The notes under the pieces were generated by a model. It saw only the letters and a program-made list of their open reading frames with translations. It was not told where the DNA came from and ran no database searches. Below are positions 34,418 to 45,005 of a DNA stretch of 64,000 bases, one piece after another. Source of the DNA: Larix kaempferi (Eukaryota; Streptophyta; Pinopsida; Pinales; Pinaceae); NCBI GenBank assembly GCA_027924585.1, contig BSBM01000050.1, positions 5,112,501-5,176,500 on the forward strand, written 5' to 3'. The stretch's first letter is position 1, and each line of letters begins with the position of its first letter. The translations under genes were made by a program, and so were the position numbers.

Positions 34418-35696
34418 ATGGTTCTAGAGTGGAGAGAGAGAGAACATGATCTAGTGGATGAGGCCATTCGTAACGATCTGCATGCACAGCAAGCGCTACA
34501 AGCATGTGATTTATACAAATTTTGGAGCATAGGGGGTTTGAGGGCCCAAAACCTATTGCTTCTCCGTTTGATAGACTATTGGGATGTTGATGCGCAGAAC
34601 TTCAACCTTGATGGGAAAATACTTACATTGGAAGTGGAAGATATCTACTTCATTACAGGTTTCTCCCGCCGTGGTGAGGTGGAAAGCCTTCGGTCTTGAA
34701 CTGTGGGTGGCGGGATCACCATCCTCGACTACATAGAGAGGTATTGTGTTCCAAATACTTGGGCAATGGGGATTCAGGTGCACATCTGAGCCATAGTCAA
34801 CCTGAGCATGAAGGTTGTCGTGGCAACTTTAGTGCGGATTACTGGTTCAAAATCTCTTCACCAGGCATCCATGCTAGTTATGTTCTATGCATCATAGTGT
34901 ATGTAGCCTATGATATTTGATTGGTGTACTATGCTATTGGGGTCCATGAAGACCCAAATGACAGAGTGCAAGTAGGGGGATGCGAAAAAATTCAGATATG
35001 GTAGTATTTTGTGCAGCTTCTTCTTCGAGTGGGTTTCGGGGCTCAGTCTGAGGGTTGAGGTCCCTCCTCATAGTCTCCACAACCCAGCCATGACCCAGTG
35101 GGATGAGGTCTTGACATGACATGGTGGTGGCTATTAGGAATCACCATATACAGAGGAGTTCTTTCACTAGTGAGATCGATAGGTCATAGCGATAGATGAC
35201 TACCCCTATGTAAAAATAGACTTATGGCAGGATCGAGACATGCCTCTCCCACTAGATGCAGCATTCAGAGAAATCGGTGAGTACTCTTTTTAGGTTTTTT
35301 TTTGTGTATTAAATTTTAATGGATTTTTTATTATAGATGTAAATGCAAAAATCTTTTTGGGGGTGGTATCATGTATTAATGTTTGACTGTTTTCTCACAG
35401 ACAAGGGCCCAATGAGACCCGATGGCTTCCCGAGACATCGTCGCCGGGGCAGGGGTGATGAGATGGTAGGTGCTATAGTAGAGCAGACACTACATACTCT
35501 GCGGTCCAACATATCACGGATGATTTCCAGGGTACCATAGGTAGAGGTGGTGCAGCTACCAGAGGATATGCAGCGCCAGGTGGTGGGGGTGTCGAGCAAC
35601 TGGGTGCGACTACTGCAGCGTGTCACAAATGCAGTGCGTTATTTTTATCAGACACATCTTATCAGGGCGGCATCTAGGACTCCTCATAGGGAGTAG
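34418..35696 (+). pseudogene. Antisense spliced gene for a plant-mobile-domain-like protein, element A copy
   Basis: The coding exon runs from the ATG at 34418 to 35276, then an intron (35277-35400, GTGAGT...CTCACAG), then an exon 35401-35696. The start is chosen because CTCTTTCCAG sits directly before G-ATG, a splice acceptor also found in element B. One frame is kept throughout with about eleven stops, nearly all TGA or TAG and no frameshift; it is kept across the phase-1 intron. Residues 50-90 have the plant mobile domain (PF10536-like) pattern: LLLLRLIDYW, then LEVEDIYFITGF. A second conserved block, DDYPYVKIDLW, lies just before the intron. The gene is antisense to pol and convergent with the second RNase H. 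Known plant mobile domain proteins are nuclear silencing factors; the role here is unknown. Confidence 0.72.
35277..35400 (+). other. Phase-1 intron of the antisense gene, element A
   Basis: The donor is ATCG|GTGAGT and the acceptor TTTCTCACAG|AC, 124 bp long. The next exon begins by completing an Asp codon followed by x-G-P-x-x-P, exactly as in element B. Confidence 0.7.
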
Positions 35697-35904
35697 ATAT
35701 CTCAGGATCTCATTTTTGTATCGATATGTATATTTTTGAGAGCTACGAGCTCCAGTTTTGTATCATGACACTACCCTTTTGGACATATTATTTATAAAAA
35801 ACTTTGGTTCTCGGGTTCTACTATTTGTGTGTATGTACAAATGTGTGAATGTCTTCCTTTATTTGTGTCCTTAATTGTGAATTTGACAATGCCAATCTAA
35901 TACA

Positions 35905-36299
35905 TAGTTAGCCTATGCATCAGATATATGATTAACACTTCTTGGAACATGAATGTATGTAGTTGAAACAAAATGTCGCTCCAAGAGTCTTACCCTTAGG
36001 AATTTCCATAGTAGCGTAGGATCTCACACACGGTATTGCCCATTCAACTAAGACATAACTACTTGTGAATCCAGGTGGACTTCTAAAGACTGGATGCCAT
36101 ATGAAATAACATCCCAAATTAGCTCAATCACGACACTATACTCAGCCACATTGTTAGATGTAGGACCAAGACAAGCACCTCCTGAAGACACAACTAGATG
36201 GTCAGGCGAAAAAATAACCCAAGTAGTAGAACCAAGCTGCTGCGTATGACGGCTAGCACCATCCATGAAACCTAAGAACGTAGGAGATTCTGTTGACAT
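35905..36299 (-). pseudogene. Second RNase H of element A, after integrase
   Basis: An RNase H fold distinct from the one fused to RT. Motifs in order are FMDGAS (first Asp), NNVAEY (Glu), VHLDSQ (second Asp) and NHISDA (last Asp), so all four catalytic positions are present. The open part is 36299-36048; the C-terminal part continues in the same frame to about 35905 past three stops and aligns with the element B copy. This is the type called archaeal-like or additional RNase H in Tat-lineage elements. It would remove RNA from the RNA/DNA hybrid during reverse transcription. It ends tail to tail with the antisense gene. Confidence 0.8.
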
Positions 36300-36432
36300 C
36301 TGTCAATCAAACGGAAGCGAATCAGCAAACACGAAAACCAAAAGCAAGCTAAACTAAGTACAAAAATAACTATATAATAGTATACAAAGGGTACTAGCTC
36401 GAACTAAAGGTTCAAGTGTAATACCGCTTGAG

Positions 36433-37043
36433 TTAGAGCCCATTCCTAGGCTCCTTCAAGACATTCCCCTCGTAATACTCTAATTCATAGGCTCCTTTTT
36501 CCAGGACACGCTTCACAATGTAAGGACTGTGCCACATGGGGTTAAACTTTCCTGCCCCCAAGGTTTCTTTACCTTGGTCATATAAGAGGACCAAGTCACC
36601 TTCAGCATACTGCCGAGAATGGACAGACCTATCATACTGAACCTTGACACGACATTTGTTGGCATCTATAGCCACAATGACATCTCGATGTTGCTCATCA
36701 AGTTGCTCAAGGTGGATTAAACGTTGCTCAATACCTGTCGTATCAGGGAGGAGCTCTATGACCAGTTTAAGTGAAGGTATTTCACATTCAATTGGTAAAA
36801 TCGACTCCACACCATGTACTAACTGAATTGGTGAGAACCCGGCGGCAGTCTTGACTCAGTTCGATATGCCCATAAATCAGGATATAACATAATATGCCAA
36901 TTGTTCTTGCTTTGTTGGATGGTACATTGGAGAATGGTCTTTAAGGACTTATTGACTGCTTCAACCTGACCATTCGCTTGGGGATAGTAAGAAGATGAGT
37001 GTTCTTGATGAAACCCAAGCTTGAGAGACAAATCCTCCATCAT
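36433..37043 (-). pseudogene. pol: Integrase core end and C-terminal domain, element A
   Basis: 37043-36819 contains YYPQANGQVEAVNKSLKT with the Glu of the D,D,E triad, and 36810-36433 continues into the C-terminal domain (HSPYIVKRVLEKGAYEL, the GPY/F-like motif). A frame shift separates the two. Upstream, the second catalytic Asp region reads TNHGSHF where TDNGSxF is expected, so the enzyme is dead. The homologous element B part keeps the Asp. Confidence 0.8.
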
Positions 37044-37084
37044 CGTGTTCTGAAAGTGACTGCCATGGTTAGTGACAATATATT

Positions 37085-37816
37085 TCAGAATACCGAACTG
37101 ATTAATAATATGATTGAACCAAAATGGGTTGCTGTAGCACCATCGGGTTTTATGGTAGGCATGGCCTCATCCCATTTGGAAAAGTAGTCCACAACCACTA
37201 TGATATGGTGATGCCCCCCAGCTGAAGCTGGTTTGCAATCCATGAAATCCACCCCCCACTTGGTGAAGGGACCTATGGTGACGACCAGATGAAGGGGCGC
37301 TGGAGGCGAGCATATATTCTGAGAAAACACCTGGAAAGGGAGGCATCTCTTCACAACGTTAATATAAGATTTAAATATTGAAGGCCAAAAGTAACCAGCT
37401 CGCATAATACGTTGGGTTGTAGCAAGCCTGGATAAGTGACCGCCACACACCCCTGCATGGCAATCATTAAGCATCTGCTCCGCTTCTTCATGATTTAAGC
37501 AACAACGGAGAATAGAATTCTTTCCTTGGCGATATAAAGTTTCACCGACGATAGTATAATATTTAGCGTGATGTTTCAAACGCCATCGCTCGTCCCATGA
37601 ATAATGCAGAGGAAACTTCAAAGTTTGGAGATATATAATGACATCTCCATACCAAGGGTCCTCAGATGAGATAAGAAATAACTGCTCATCCACAAAGGAA
37701 TCTTCATGAATGACATCCTCATCAAGTCTCAGAAGGTCCGACATAAGCTCAGCAAACACCAATGATTTCACTGATTTCGCCGAATCAAAATCGAGATCGA
37801 ACTCCTGAAGGATCAC
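37085..37816 (-). pseudogene. pol: End of RNase H, integrase zinc-binding domain and start of core, element A
   Basis: A 243-codon open stretch. The N-terminal part is the end of the first RNase H (SVKSLVFAELMSDLL, where a catalytic ADALS-type Asp would be expected). Next is a linker with EDPWYGDVIIYL, then the integrase zinc finger: CHAGVCGGHLSR gives the His pair and KRCLPFQ gives one Cys, the second Cys being Phe. Then the core begins with WGVDFMDCKPASAGGHHH and VVVDYFSKW. The end runs off frame near 37100. Confidence 0.8.
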
Positions 37817-38433
37817 AATCCATTTATTGTACTTCCCCCCTATAAGGCGTCATGATAGCACGAACTGAAACGGATTGATATGCACTACAACTGTGGTTGT
37901 TATAAGAAAAATGTAATGTCATAACCGCTAGACTGAATGAACAGTCGCAAGTGCCAACTTTTCCACATGAGTATATCTCAGTTCAGTGTGTACTAGATAT
38001 CGACTGAGGTAATAGATGATATGCTCGACAAGTGCATCATAAACTTGAACCAAGACCATTCCAATCGTCTCTTGAGATGCGGCCATATAAAGATAAAATC
38101 TCGTGCGAAGTCTGGTGGACTAAGCACAGGGGCCAATACCAAATCTTTATTAAGGGCGTCGAAATACTGCTGGGCTCGCTTGTCCCAGATAAAGGGTGTG
38201 TCTTTCTTCAATAAGTGCGCAAAACCTTTGGTAAGATTAGCGTAATTGAATACGAAATGGCGTAGAAAATTGGCTCTCCCTTGGAGGCTCTGAAGTTGTA
38301 ACAAGTTGCGCGGAGGAGGCAACTGAAGTATTGCCTCAAATTTAAGAGGATCGACTCTAATAACCTCTTTCGAAACTATGAAGCCCAGAAGGCGACCAGG
38401 CCTTATAGCAAAGATGCATTTACTGGGATTCAA
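37817..38433 (-). pseudogene. pol: RT thumb and first RNase H, element A
   Basis: 38433-37993 is open and starts NPSKCIFAIRPGRLLGF, the conserved block following the YxDD box in gypsy RT, and continues with PLKFEAILQLPPPRN and SLQGRANFLRHFV. The following RNase H is eroded by stops. In the readable parts the first catalytic Asp position has no Asp (RDFIFI...), as in element B. Confidence 0.75.
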
Positions 38434-38454
38434 TCAAATTTTGTAGCGTATACA

Positions 38455-39045
38455 TCATTCAAGAATCATGCAGAGGTGCTTGGGGTGGTCCACTCTTTTG
38501 TGAGAATGACCGGCAAGATCATCCAAGAAAACCTCCATAATCTTTTTAAAATCGTGAAAGGCATAGGTCATGGCACGCTGAAACGTAGCTCCGACATTTT
38601 TAAGGCCGAAGGGCATTTTCCAATATGCAAACGTTCCCCAAGGACAAATGAAAGTTGTCTTATGTTGGTCCTCAGGTTTGATTTGAATTTGGTTATACCA
38701 CAAAAAGTCGTCCATGAATGAGAAAATCTCACTTCCCACACAAGCATCCAAGATCTGATCGATGAATGGCATGGGGAAGTTGTCTTTTGGACATGCACTG
38801 TTCAAATCTCTAAAATCATTGCATACACGGATCGTTCCCTGCTTCTTATCTACAAGAATGGGATTTGACACCCATTCGGTAAGGGGAATGGGGTAGATGA
38901 AACCAGCTTTAAGCAACTTCTCCACCTCTGCCTTGATAGCGGCTGCCTTCCTAGGGTTCATAGCATGTAAGCATTGTCGAACCGGTTTAGCATTGGGATA
39001 TGTTCTAATCCCGTGTTCAACAATGCGGGGGTCTATTCCTTGCAT
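38455..39045 (-). pseudogene. pol: Reverse transcriptase fingers and palm, element A
   Basis: 196 open codons. Motifs in order are WVSNPILVDKKQGTIRVCND (fingers), FRDLNSACPKDNFPMP, FSFMDDFLWYNQIQI (first catalytic Asp motif), TFAYWKMPFGLKNVGATFQR, and VFLDDLAGHS (the YxDD box as FLDD). The aligned element B stretch shows the same motifs. Ahead of the start, sequence to about 39230 still reads in part as the pre-RT linker (NIANISPTTLINISRTPGK), with stops and shifts. Confidence 0.9.
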
Positions 39046-39233
39046 CTCCTCACATATGACCAGGTGAAATCTTCGCGGAGTTCTATAAAAAATTCAAGTA
39101 AATAACAATCTCCTCAGGATTGCAGTCGTCACCGATGTAGACATTCTCAAGTTTTCCAGGAGTACGAGAGATGTTGATCAACGTAGTCGGGGAAATATTA
39201 GCAATATTCCCCTTTGCAAAATTATCGTGCGAC

Positions 39234-39879
39234 TGTTAAATTTTCAGAATTTACTTCAATATGATCTAGGATCGTAACTGAGAGAACAACATGTACAGCA
39301 AATCTACAGCATATCAATCATGGACACAATAATGCAAGCACACAAGAGACACAGAGTCTACTTGGGGAAAACCATAAAGGTGAAAAACCCCAATAACTTC
39401 CTCAAAGATAGATAGAGCAATGATACAACTAGAATACAAGAGATAGTATTCTCCTAGCAGCAGAGCCTCCTCCTCCACAAGTGCACCACTCTCCCAAGTG
39501 TGAGTGAGAGAATAGAATGTGTAAAATGAGAGAGACACACTCTCTATTTATACACTAACTTGACTTGACCTTTACTCAATTAGGTCGGCCTCAACTTAAC
39601 CACTTAACATAATGCTAACTGGGCCAACCCCCACTAGGGTGGTCTAATAACCCTTTGACCCACATGGCCGAACCCCATAAGGGTGGTCTAATAACCCTTT
39701 GACCCACATGACTTATACATGGCCGACCCCAACAAGGTGGTCTAATAACCCATCAAGTATAAGTTATGACACTTACAATATAAATGACGACACTTCCATA
39801 TAGAGGAATAATAACATCTCTATAGGAATACAATATGCATATATGTGAAATACATTCTGAAGTTACATATACATCAATA
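39234..39879 (-). mobile_element. Solo LTR inserted in the element A linker (646 bp)
   Basis: It starts TGTTAAATTTTCAG and ends ACATATACATCAATA, flanked by perfect 5 bp duplications GCGAC (39229-39233 and 39880-39884). The end TA instead of CA needs one mutation. A minus-strand TATA box (complement of CTATTTATACAC, near 39543-39554) gives the orientation. Inside are about three copies of a 55 bp repeat with GGTGGTCTAATAACCC (39640-39755). Element A reads on in the same linker sequence on both sides. Confidence 0.82.
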
Positions 39880-39884
39880 GCGAC

Positions 39885-40375
39885 CCTAAAAGAGCCACAG
39901 GGTGATCAACCATCTCTGCTAGAGTCATCCTAAACTCTTCTTGTTTGGCAAGCTTGAGGTTGGGAAAGAAATAAGAGCGATGGTTCATATCCTCCCAAGG
40001 CCTCTCACTACCACACATGGCCTCCATGATATCTTCATCTAAAGGCAAAGTATCATCAAGGCAGTCGTGTGAACAAGACGAGTTGGCTGCCCAAACTGGT
40101 AGCGTAACGGGATCTTCCTCGACTGTCTGAGAAGAAGAGAGATCCGACTCTACAGTGGCTTGTTGAATATGCTGATAAGCAAGATCGGTTACAGAAAGTG
40201 GCATAGACATCCCGATGTGCGTAATGTCTCTGGACGTGGAACTTGTGGAAGGTAAAGTCCATGGATCATTAAAATAGGATGTCCAGAACGACATATTATG
40301 CAAAGGAGGAGACACATCGCCGAAAATGTTTTCGATAAAATTCACAAGTGCAGAAAAATCATAAGTTCCCATCAA
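39885..40375 (-). pseudogene. Linker between protease and RT, element A
   Basis: About 165 open codons with no enzymatic motif. The stretch RPWEDMNHRSYFFP aligns with YPWDDMHHR of element B, so it is a conserved part of the polyprotein. Unlike element B no zinc knuckle is seen here. Together with the sequence beyond the solo LTR it leads into RT. Confidence 0.6.
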
Positions 40376-40483
40376 TCAAGGGTATATACCAACACCCATG
40401 TTCCCAGTTGCCGACTGAGAATTAGTAACTTGCGGGACTATGGATCCCGTGGATGCTATGGAAGGGGGATGAACGAAATCCAG

Positions 40484-41437
40484 CTAATCGATGGTCACAA
40501 TCTTTCCTTCATGAGGAAAGCAGATAACTCTGAACACAGTAGACGCGATAGCCTTCATAGCGTACATCCAATTTTGACCCAGCAAAAGGTTGTAGTCAAT
40601 GGGCGCATCAACCACCTCAACTTCGATAGGCACAAATTTACCTCCCAAGCATACAAGAAGGGAAGGGATAATTCCATTCGGCTTAAACGATCGACCATCG
40701 AATGCAGTGAGTGTGGTTCTAGACACGAGTAGAGGAGGAGAGCCGAGAGATTTCCAACAAGATAACGACATTACTGACGTGGAAGCACCTTCGTCAACCA
40801 TCGTACGTTTGACAAAATTCTGAAGGCACACTACCTGGATTTGAAAAGCCACGTGGTAAGGTAAGCGAGGTTGAACATGAGTAGTGTGGAACTTGATAAC
40901 AATGGGAATTCCCCCATCCTGAACTCCTAACGCACTCAAAAGGGCATGCTTTTGAGAAGGACAGGCCTGCAAAACTTCAAGAGCCGACATGGCACATGGA
41001 GTTTGGCCCAAATCTTCCACGATGGAGTAGTTATGGGCGGCTCGAGCATTAGGATTATGCGTAGAGCACTTGAGAACACCTTTCGATATCTGCAGCATAT
41101 TAGAGGGCTTCTCGATATGCAAGGAATTGTCAGGAGGAGGGGGAGGCTCACTCCCCATATTAGGTTGTGGTGCACCATAATCGCGTTGATGAGTGGAAAC
41201 ACTAACCTCCGATTGAACCATATTCACACATCCATAACCACTAGTATTGGAAGAAGACGTTTCCGTCTCAGTAGGTCCATAAGCAGTGGTGGGAGCATGT
41301 GAAGCCATGTTTTGATGATGAGGAAGGGGATCCTTTAACATAGTTGGGCTCTGTGCCAAATGCTTCGATGTTTCTTCGATTCGAGGACATAAGTGAGTAA
41401 GATGATCTTCCCCATAGAGCTTGCAAGGAAACTTCAC
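40484..41437 (-). pseudogene. Gag end and aspartic protease, element A
   Basis: 317 open codons. At the start KFPCKLYGEDHLTHLCP is a zinc knuckle of C-x2-C-x3-H-x4-C form with the second Cys changed to Tyr. A long Ser/Thr/Pro-rich stretch follows. The protease begins near residue 200: VDEGASTSVMS carries the catalytic Asp in the D-E-G-A-S form, and APIDYNLLLGQNW is the C-terminal ILGxD-type motif. The catalytic region looks intact. The order zinc knuckle then protease is the usual one. Confidence 0.82.
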
Positions 41438-42331
41438 CTTACGCCTAGGTTTACGGTCCTCACCAGCATTTCCACCTTCCCGAGGAGGGTTGGAATTATC
41501 CTTACGAGGGGTATTACGATTGCTATTATTGTTATTCCCATTGTTTCCACCCCTATGGTTGTTTCTCCCCTTTTTCTTGCCACCAGGTTGCTAGTTACCT
41601 GACGGTTTCGTTGATTGCACATTGTGTACATCAGATGATGGGGTGGAAGTGGACAAGGTGTGAACCTATCAGGGAGTAGATTTGTTTAGTGACAAATTTT
41701 GGATTTGATTAGCCACCAAATCTAAATGGAGAGTACTTGCGGATCCCACAATTCCATCGGCATGTGGTCCAGGAACTGACTTGGGCTCATGTCGTGTTCG
41801 CGGTGCGTCAGGAATGATGTCATACAAAATGCCAGATTGAGAATATAGTAAATCCAACTAATAGTATTTTAAGATGGATTTTTCTTCAGTCATAATACTG
41901 GACATTGAAACATCCCTGGCAATATATGGGAGTAAAGACTTGAGGAACTATTCCAACAGAAACTCTCTAGGAATTTTGGCTTTCACTAATCTCTTCCGCC
42001 GACACCACTCTTGAACATGGTCAGAAATATGTGTGGCCTTATTCCGATGGAAGGTATACAAAAGTTCAGTACCAGTATCATAGCGAACCGTCAACTGGAA
42101 ATGATCCAAGAAAACCAAAGCGATCTCATTGAATCCCCTATAAGTGTTCCTAGGAAACTCAACATACCACTTCGCAGCTCCCCCCGTGAGGGTGCGTTTA
42201 AATAGTCGTAATCTAATGGAATCGTGATTCAACGAGTTGGAAGAGCACCAAAGTTGAAACGTTGTGACATGATCACCCGAGTCCTCACCACCTTTCCCCT
42301 CAAACATAGGAATGTCTAAAGGGAGCTTGGT
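41438..42331 (-). pseudogene. gag: Central gag of element A
   Basis: 42331-41948 has the Retrotrans_gag (PF03732) core: LFKRTLTGGAAKWYVEFP, followed by the aromatic block of this family. Lower coordinates continue in broken frames with a basic Asn/Gly/Arg-rich stretch (41480-41590) before the zinc knuckle. Its N-terminal continuation lies on the other side of the 1.3 kb insertion at 42332-43643. Confidence 0.8.
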
Positions 42332-43643
42332 TGTAATGTCCCCCATTTTTACCCTTGTAATATTTTGGTCTATAATGTAAATAATGTATGCATATTATGT
42401 ATGATTCCTAGCGTGGAGCTCAAGGCCAAGGCCCCGCTAGTGAACGCTCGATCTAGAAGAGGAAAGTATTTGAAATTATGCTACCCATGTGCTAGTAAAC
42501 CATGGGAATTGTAAATATGCATTTTAATATAAAATCCCACAACTAGCTATGCAATGCAACAAGAGATGTGGGCATGATGTTACAAGGAAATTGGGAGGGA
42601 AATATTCAAACCCTTGAGCCAATCAAGTCAATCCAAGTGTCAATGTGAGAACCCATGAACCCTCAACTACCCAGGTTGACTTTTGTACCCAATCATTGAT
42701 TTCACCCAAGAGTTGGTTGAGGTAGTTAATGCCTTGGGGAATGGGAGGTATGGCTGTCCAAATTCGGGTATGGGCAAGCCACCCTGCATGAAAATTTGTG
42801 TTTGGCTTCTTGGGAAAGAAGAGAGCCATGAATTGCTCCCCAAGCCATTACCCATCAACCCACTTTTCCCTCTCACGAGTTTGGAGCTACCTGGGCGTTT
42901 TCCTCACTGGTTTTGCTGTGTTTACCTTCATTTTCCTAGCTGGGAAGGGAATTTTTGTTGTGGATAACAATGGGGAAGAAGGGGAAAACGATTTGGGGTT
43001 TTATTGAGGCCATTTGGCCCACTGAATGCTCATACATCTGTGGGAGAAATCGATTTTCTTCCCTGGGATTGATTCCCTCTTCCCACAAATCCGTTTTTGG
43101 TGTGCCTACGTTTTTGGGAAAACCCATGTCCATCTAGCTTCTATGTCCCATTGCTGAAAGTGTGTTTCCAAGCCCATATCTGAGTTTTTTGTTCAAGAGA
43201 ATGCTGGGGTTGAGTTGGTTATCCATTTATTTGGGTTGAGTTGAGCTTGAGGGTCCCCTTTTCCTTGTAGATATCATGCCCAGCTCGGGGGTGGTCTCTG
43301 AGTGCTGAAAGAATACAGGCTGAGCAGAAACCTATGGTTGGGAGGAACGTTGCAGCGACATAGCTAGTTGTTTGGGGTAGCATTGCATCAAGATGAGTAT
43401 TTTATTGGGTATTTACTTATGCAAATGTGTTAATTTGTTGACTGTGTTAAATTGAATAACATTCATGTAATATGTGTGTGGATGAGGTTTTCATTCTGTT
43501 GTGCATGTTTAATTGATTTATATCTACACATATGTATTTCTTTGCTTTAAAATGTAATGAATTGGCTGAGTTTTTATGAAAACTCCCATAGAATAGCATC
43601 AGGTTCCCTCCCTTGCATTGGGTCCAAGGGTGGGGACATTACA
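42332..43643 (+). mobile_element. 1.3 kb LTR-like element (family D, copy 1), probably a solo LTR
   Basis: It has termini TGTAATGTCCCC...GGGGACATTACA (12 bp inverted ends) and perfect 5 bp duplications TTGGT (42327-42331 and 43644-43648). It splits the gag of element A cleanly. A second copy of the family is at 57329-58646 in element B. Shared landmarks are CTAGCTATGCAATGCAACAA, GGGCAAGCCACCCT and GCCCAGCTCGGGGGTGG. No gag, pol or transposase is inside. Open frames such as 42683-42967 follow a nucleotide match between the copies but have no domain signature. Strand is inferred from a TATA motif in copy 2. Confidence 0.85.
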
Positions 43644-45005
43644 TTGGTAGGGACCGGGGGCCAATTGGGGTCATGAAACACTGGATCATTTGTGAGCTTC
43701 GAAAGATCCGAAAGATTCAAATGTGCAAGGAGTGGGAGCTGCAGCCGGAAAGCTTGATTATAAGCTCTTATAAAAGGTTGGTTGAACGGAACCGAATTAT
43801 AAGGTGGACCAAAAGATTGACCATGAGCATTAAACTGCTGATAATGAGGACCTAACAGACCATAAGCTTGACCATGGCCATAAGGTTGGTAACCTCCTCC
43901 GACCTGAGCCGTATGAGAGTAAGCAGGTATATAGGTATTTTGGGAATCATATTGAGGTGGGTTGTACTGGTGGCTAGCACTGACTGTGTTGTAGTAAGGG
44001 TTGCCACCATAAGTATGAGGCATATACGTACTATTCATAGCGGGAACCGATTTGTAATGACCATAATGGTGAGGCATGTTCCCACCCCCAACATTAGGAT
44101 TAGCGTGAGCAGTCGTGTGGTGAGCATAAGCATGAGATGTATTCCCAACCCCAACATTGGTGTTACTAGTAGTAGGAATGGTGGCATTATGACCATGAGG
44201 ATAAGATATATTCCCACCTCCTACATTAGTATTACTAGTGGTGGCAGTGGACGCAAAAGTATGTGGTATATGTCCACCCAAGTGGTTAGGAGGAGCATTA
44301 ACATTTGTGAAAGTTGTCCTGGGTTGATGGGTAGCGACATGTGTTAGGTGGTGGATGGCAAGTTGTGTTTCGAGCAGTGTTCCTATTAGGTTGGGTATCC
44401 CTAGGAGGCGGTCGTCTTCCAACATTAGCATTGTTAAGAGGAACATGACTGGTCCCCATACTATGTGTGTGAGTGGACAACGTGGTGCCCCTAGTGAGGG
44501 TATTGCTAACACCATGAATGGCGCCAGCATGACTACCAAAAGTAGGGGAAGGATCAACTGTGGTGTAATTCGGCATACCATATGAGAATGCGGTAGGGTT
44601 GACCATAGGGCCTGTGTCATCATGTAACTCTGGCATCCCATATAAATAATTATGTGGAAATGAAGGATCGAACGGGTCATCCTTGGGTAGATCTGAACCA
44701 AACAAACTAGGATGAGTCTCTGGTGGATCTGGACCAAACAAACTAGGTTGATTCTCAAGTGGATCACCCCCCCATGCCTCACGAGGAGTAGGGGTGTCGA
44801 AAGTGTGCTCAACTCTACCCGAAGGACTGTTCGGGATTTCTCCCGTGCCATAGTGTGCAGTCATGGCATCGATAACATATGTCTTGTAAGAATCCAAAGA
44901 TTCGGAGAGAGCCCGGCGGTGTCCCTTCTTGACATGGAATTTAAGCTCAGTAGCCAGTAAACCAGCCAATCGATGAGATCGACGGGGAGTAGAACTCTGC
45001 ACCAC
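43644..45005 (-). pseudogene. gag: N-terminal gag of element A, Gly/Asn/His-rich repeats
   Basis: 45005-44298 (start MVQSSTPRRSHRLAG, Arg-rich) and 43649 to about 44350 in another frame together form the gag N-terminus; one frameshift lies near 44300-44400. The second part contains four or so repeats of TSNTNVGGGN...HGH and a Tyr/Gln/Pro-rich low-complexity stretch (43700-44000). It ends WPPVPT at the insertion of family D copy 1. Such low-complexity sequence suggests a disordered region. Confidence 0.7.

Noticed and set aside
34697-34920. A separate small + strand gene after the first stop of the antisense gene
   Set aside because: The original frame of the antisense gene continues across this region with conserved blocks; the alternative frame is a shadow.
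43868-44347. 159-codon open frame on the + strand
   Set aside because: It is the reverse reading of the repeat-rich gag of element A, which has consistent gag-like composition on the minus strand.
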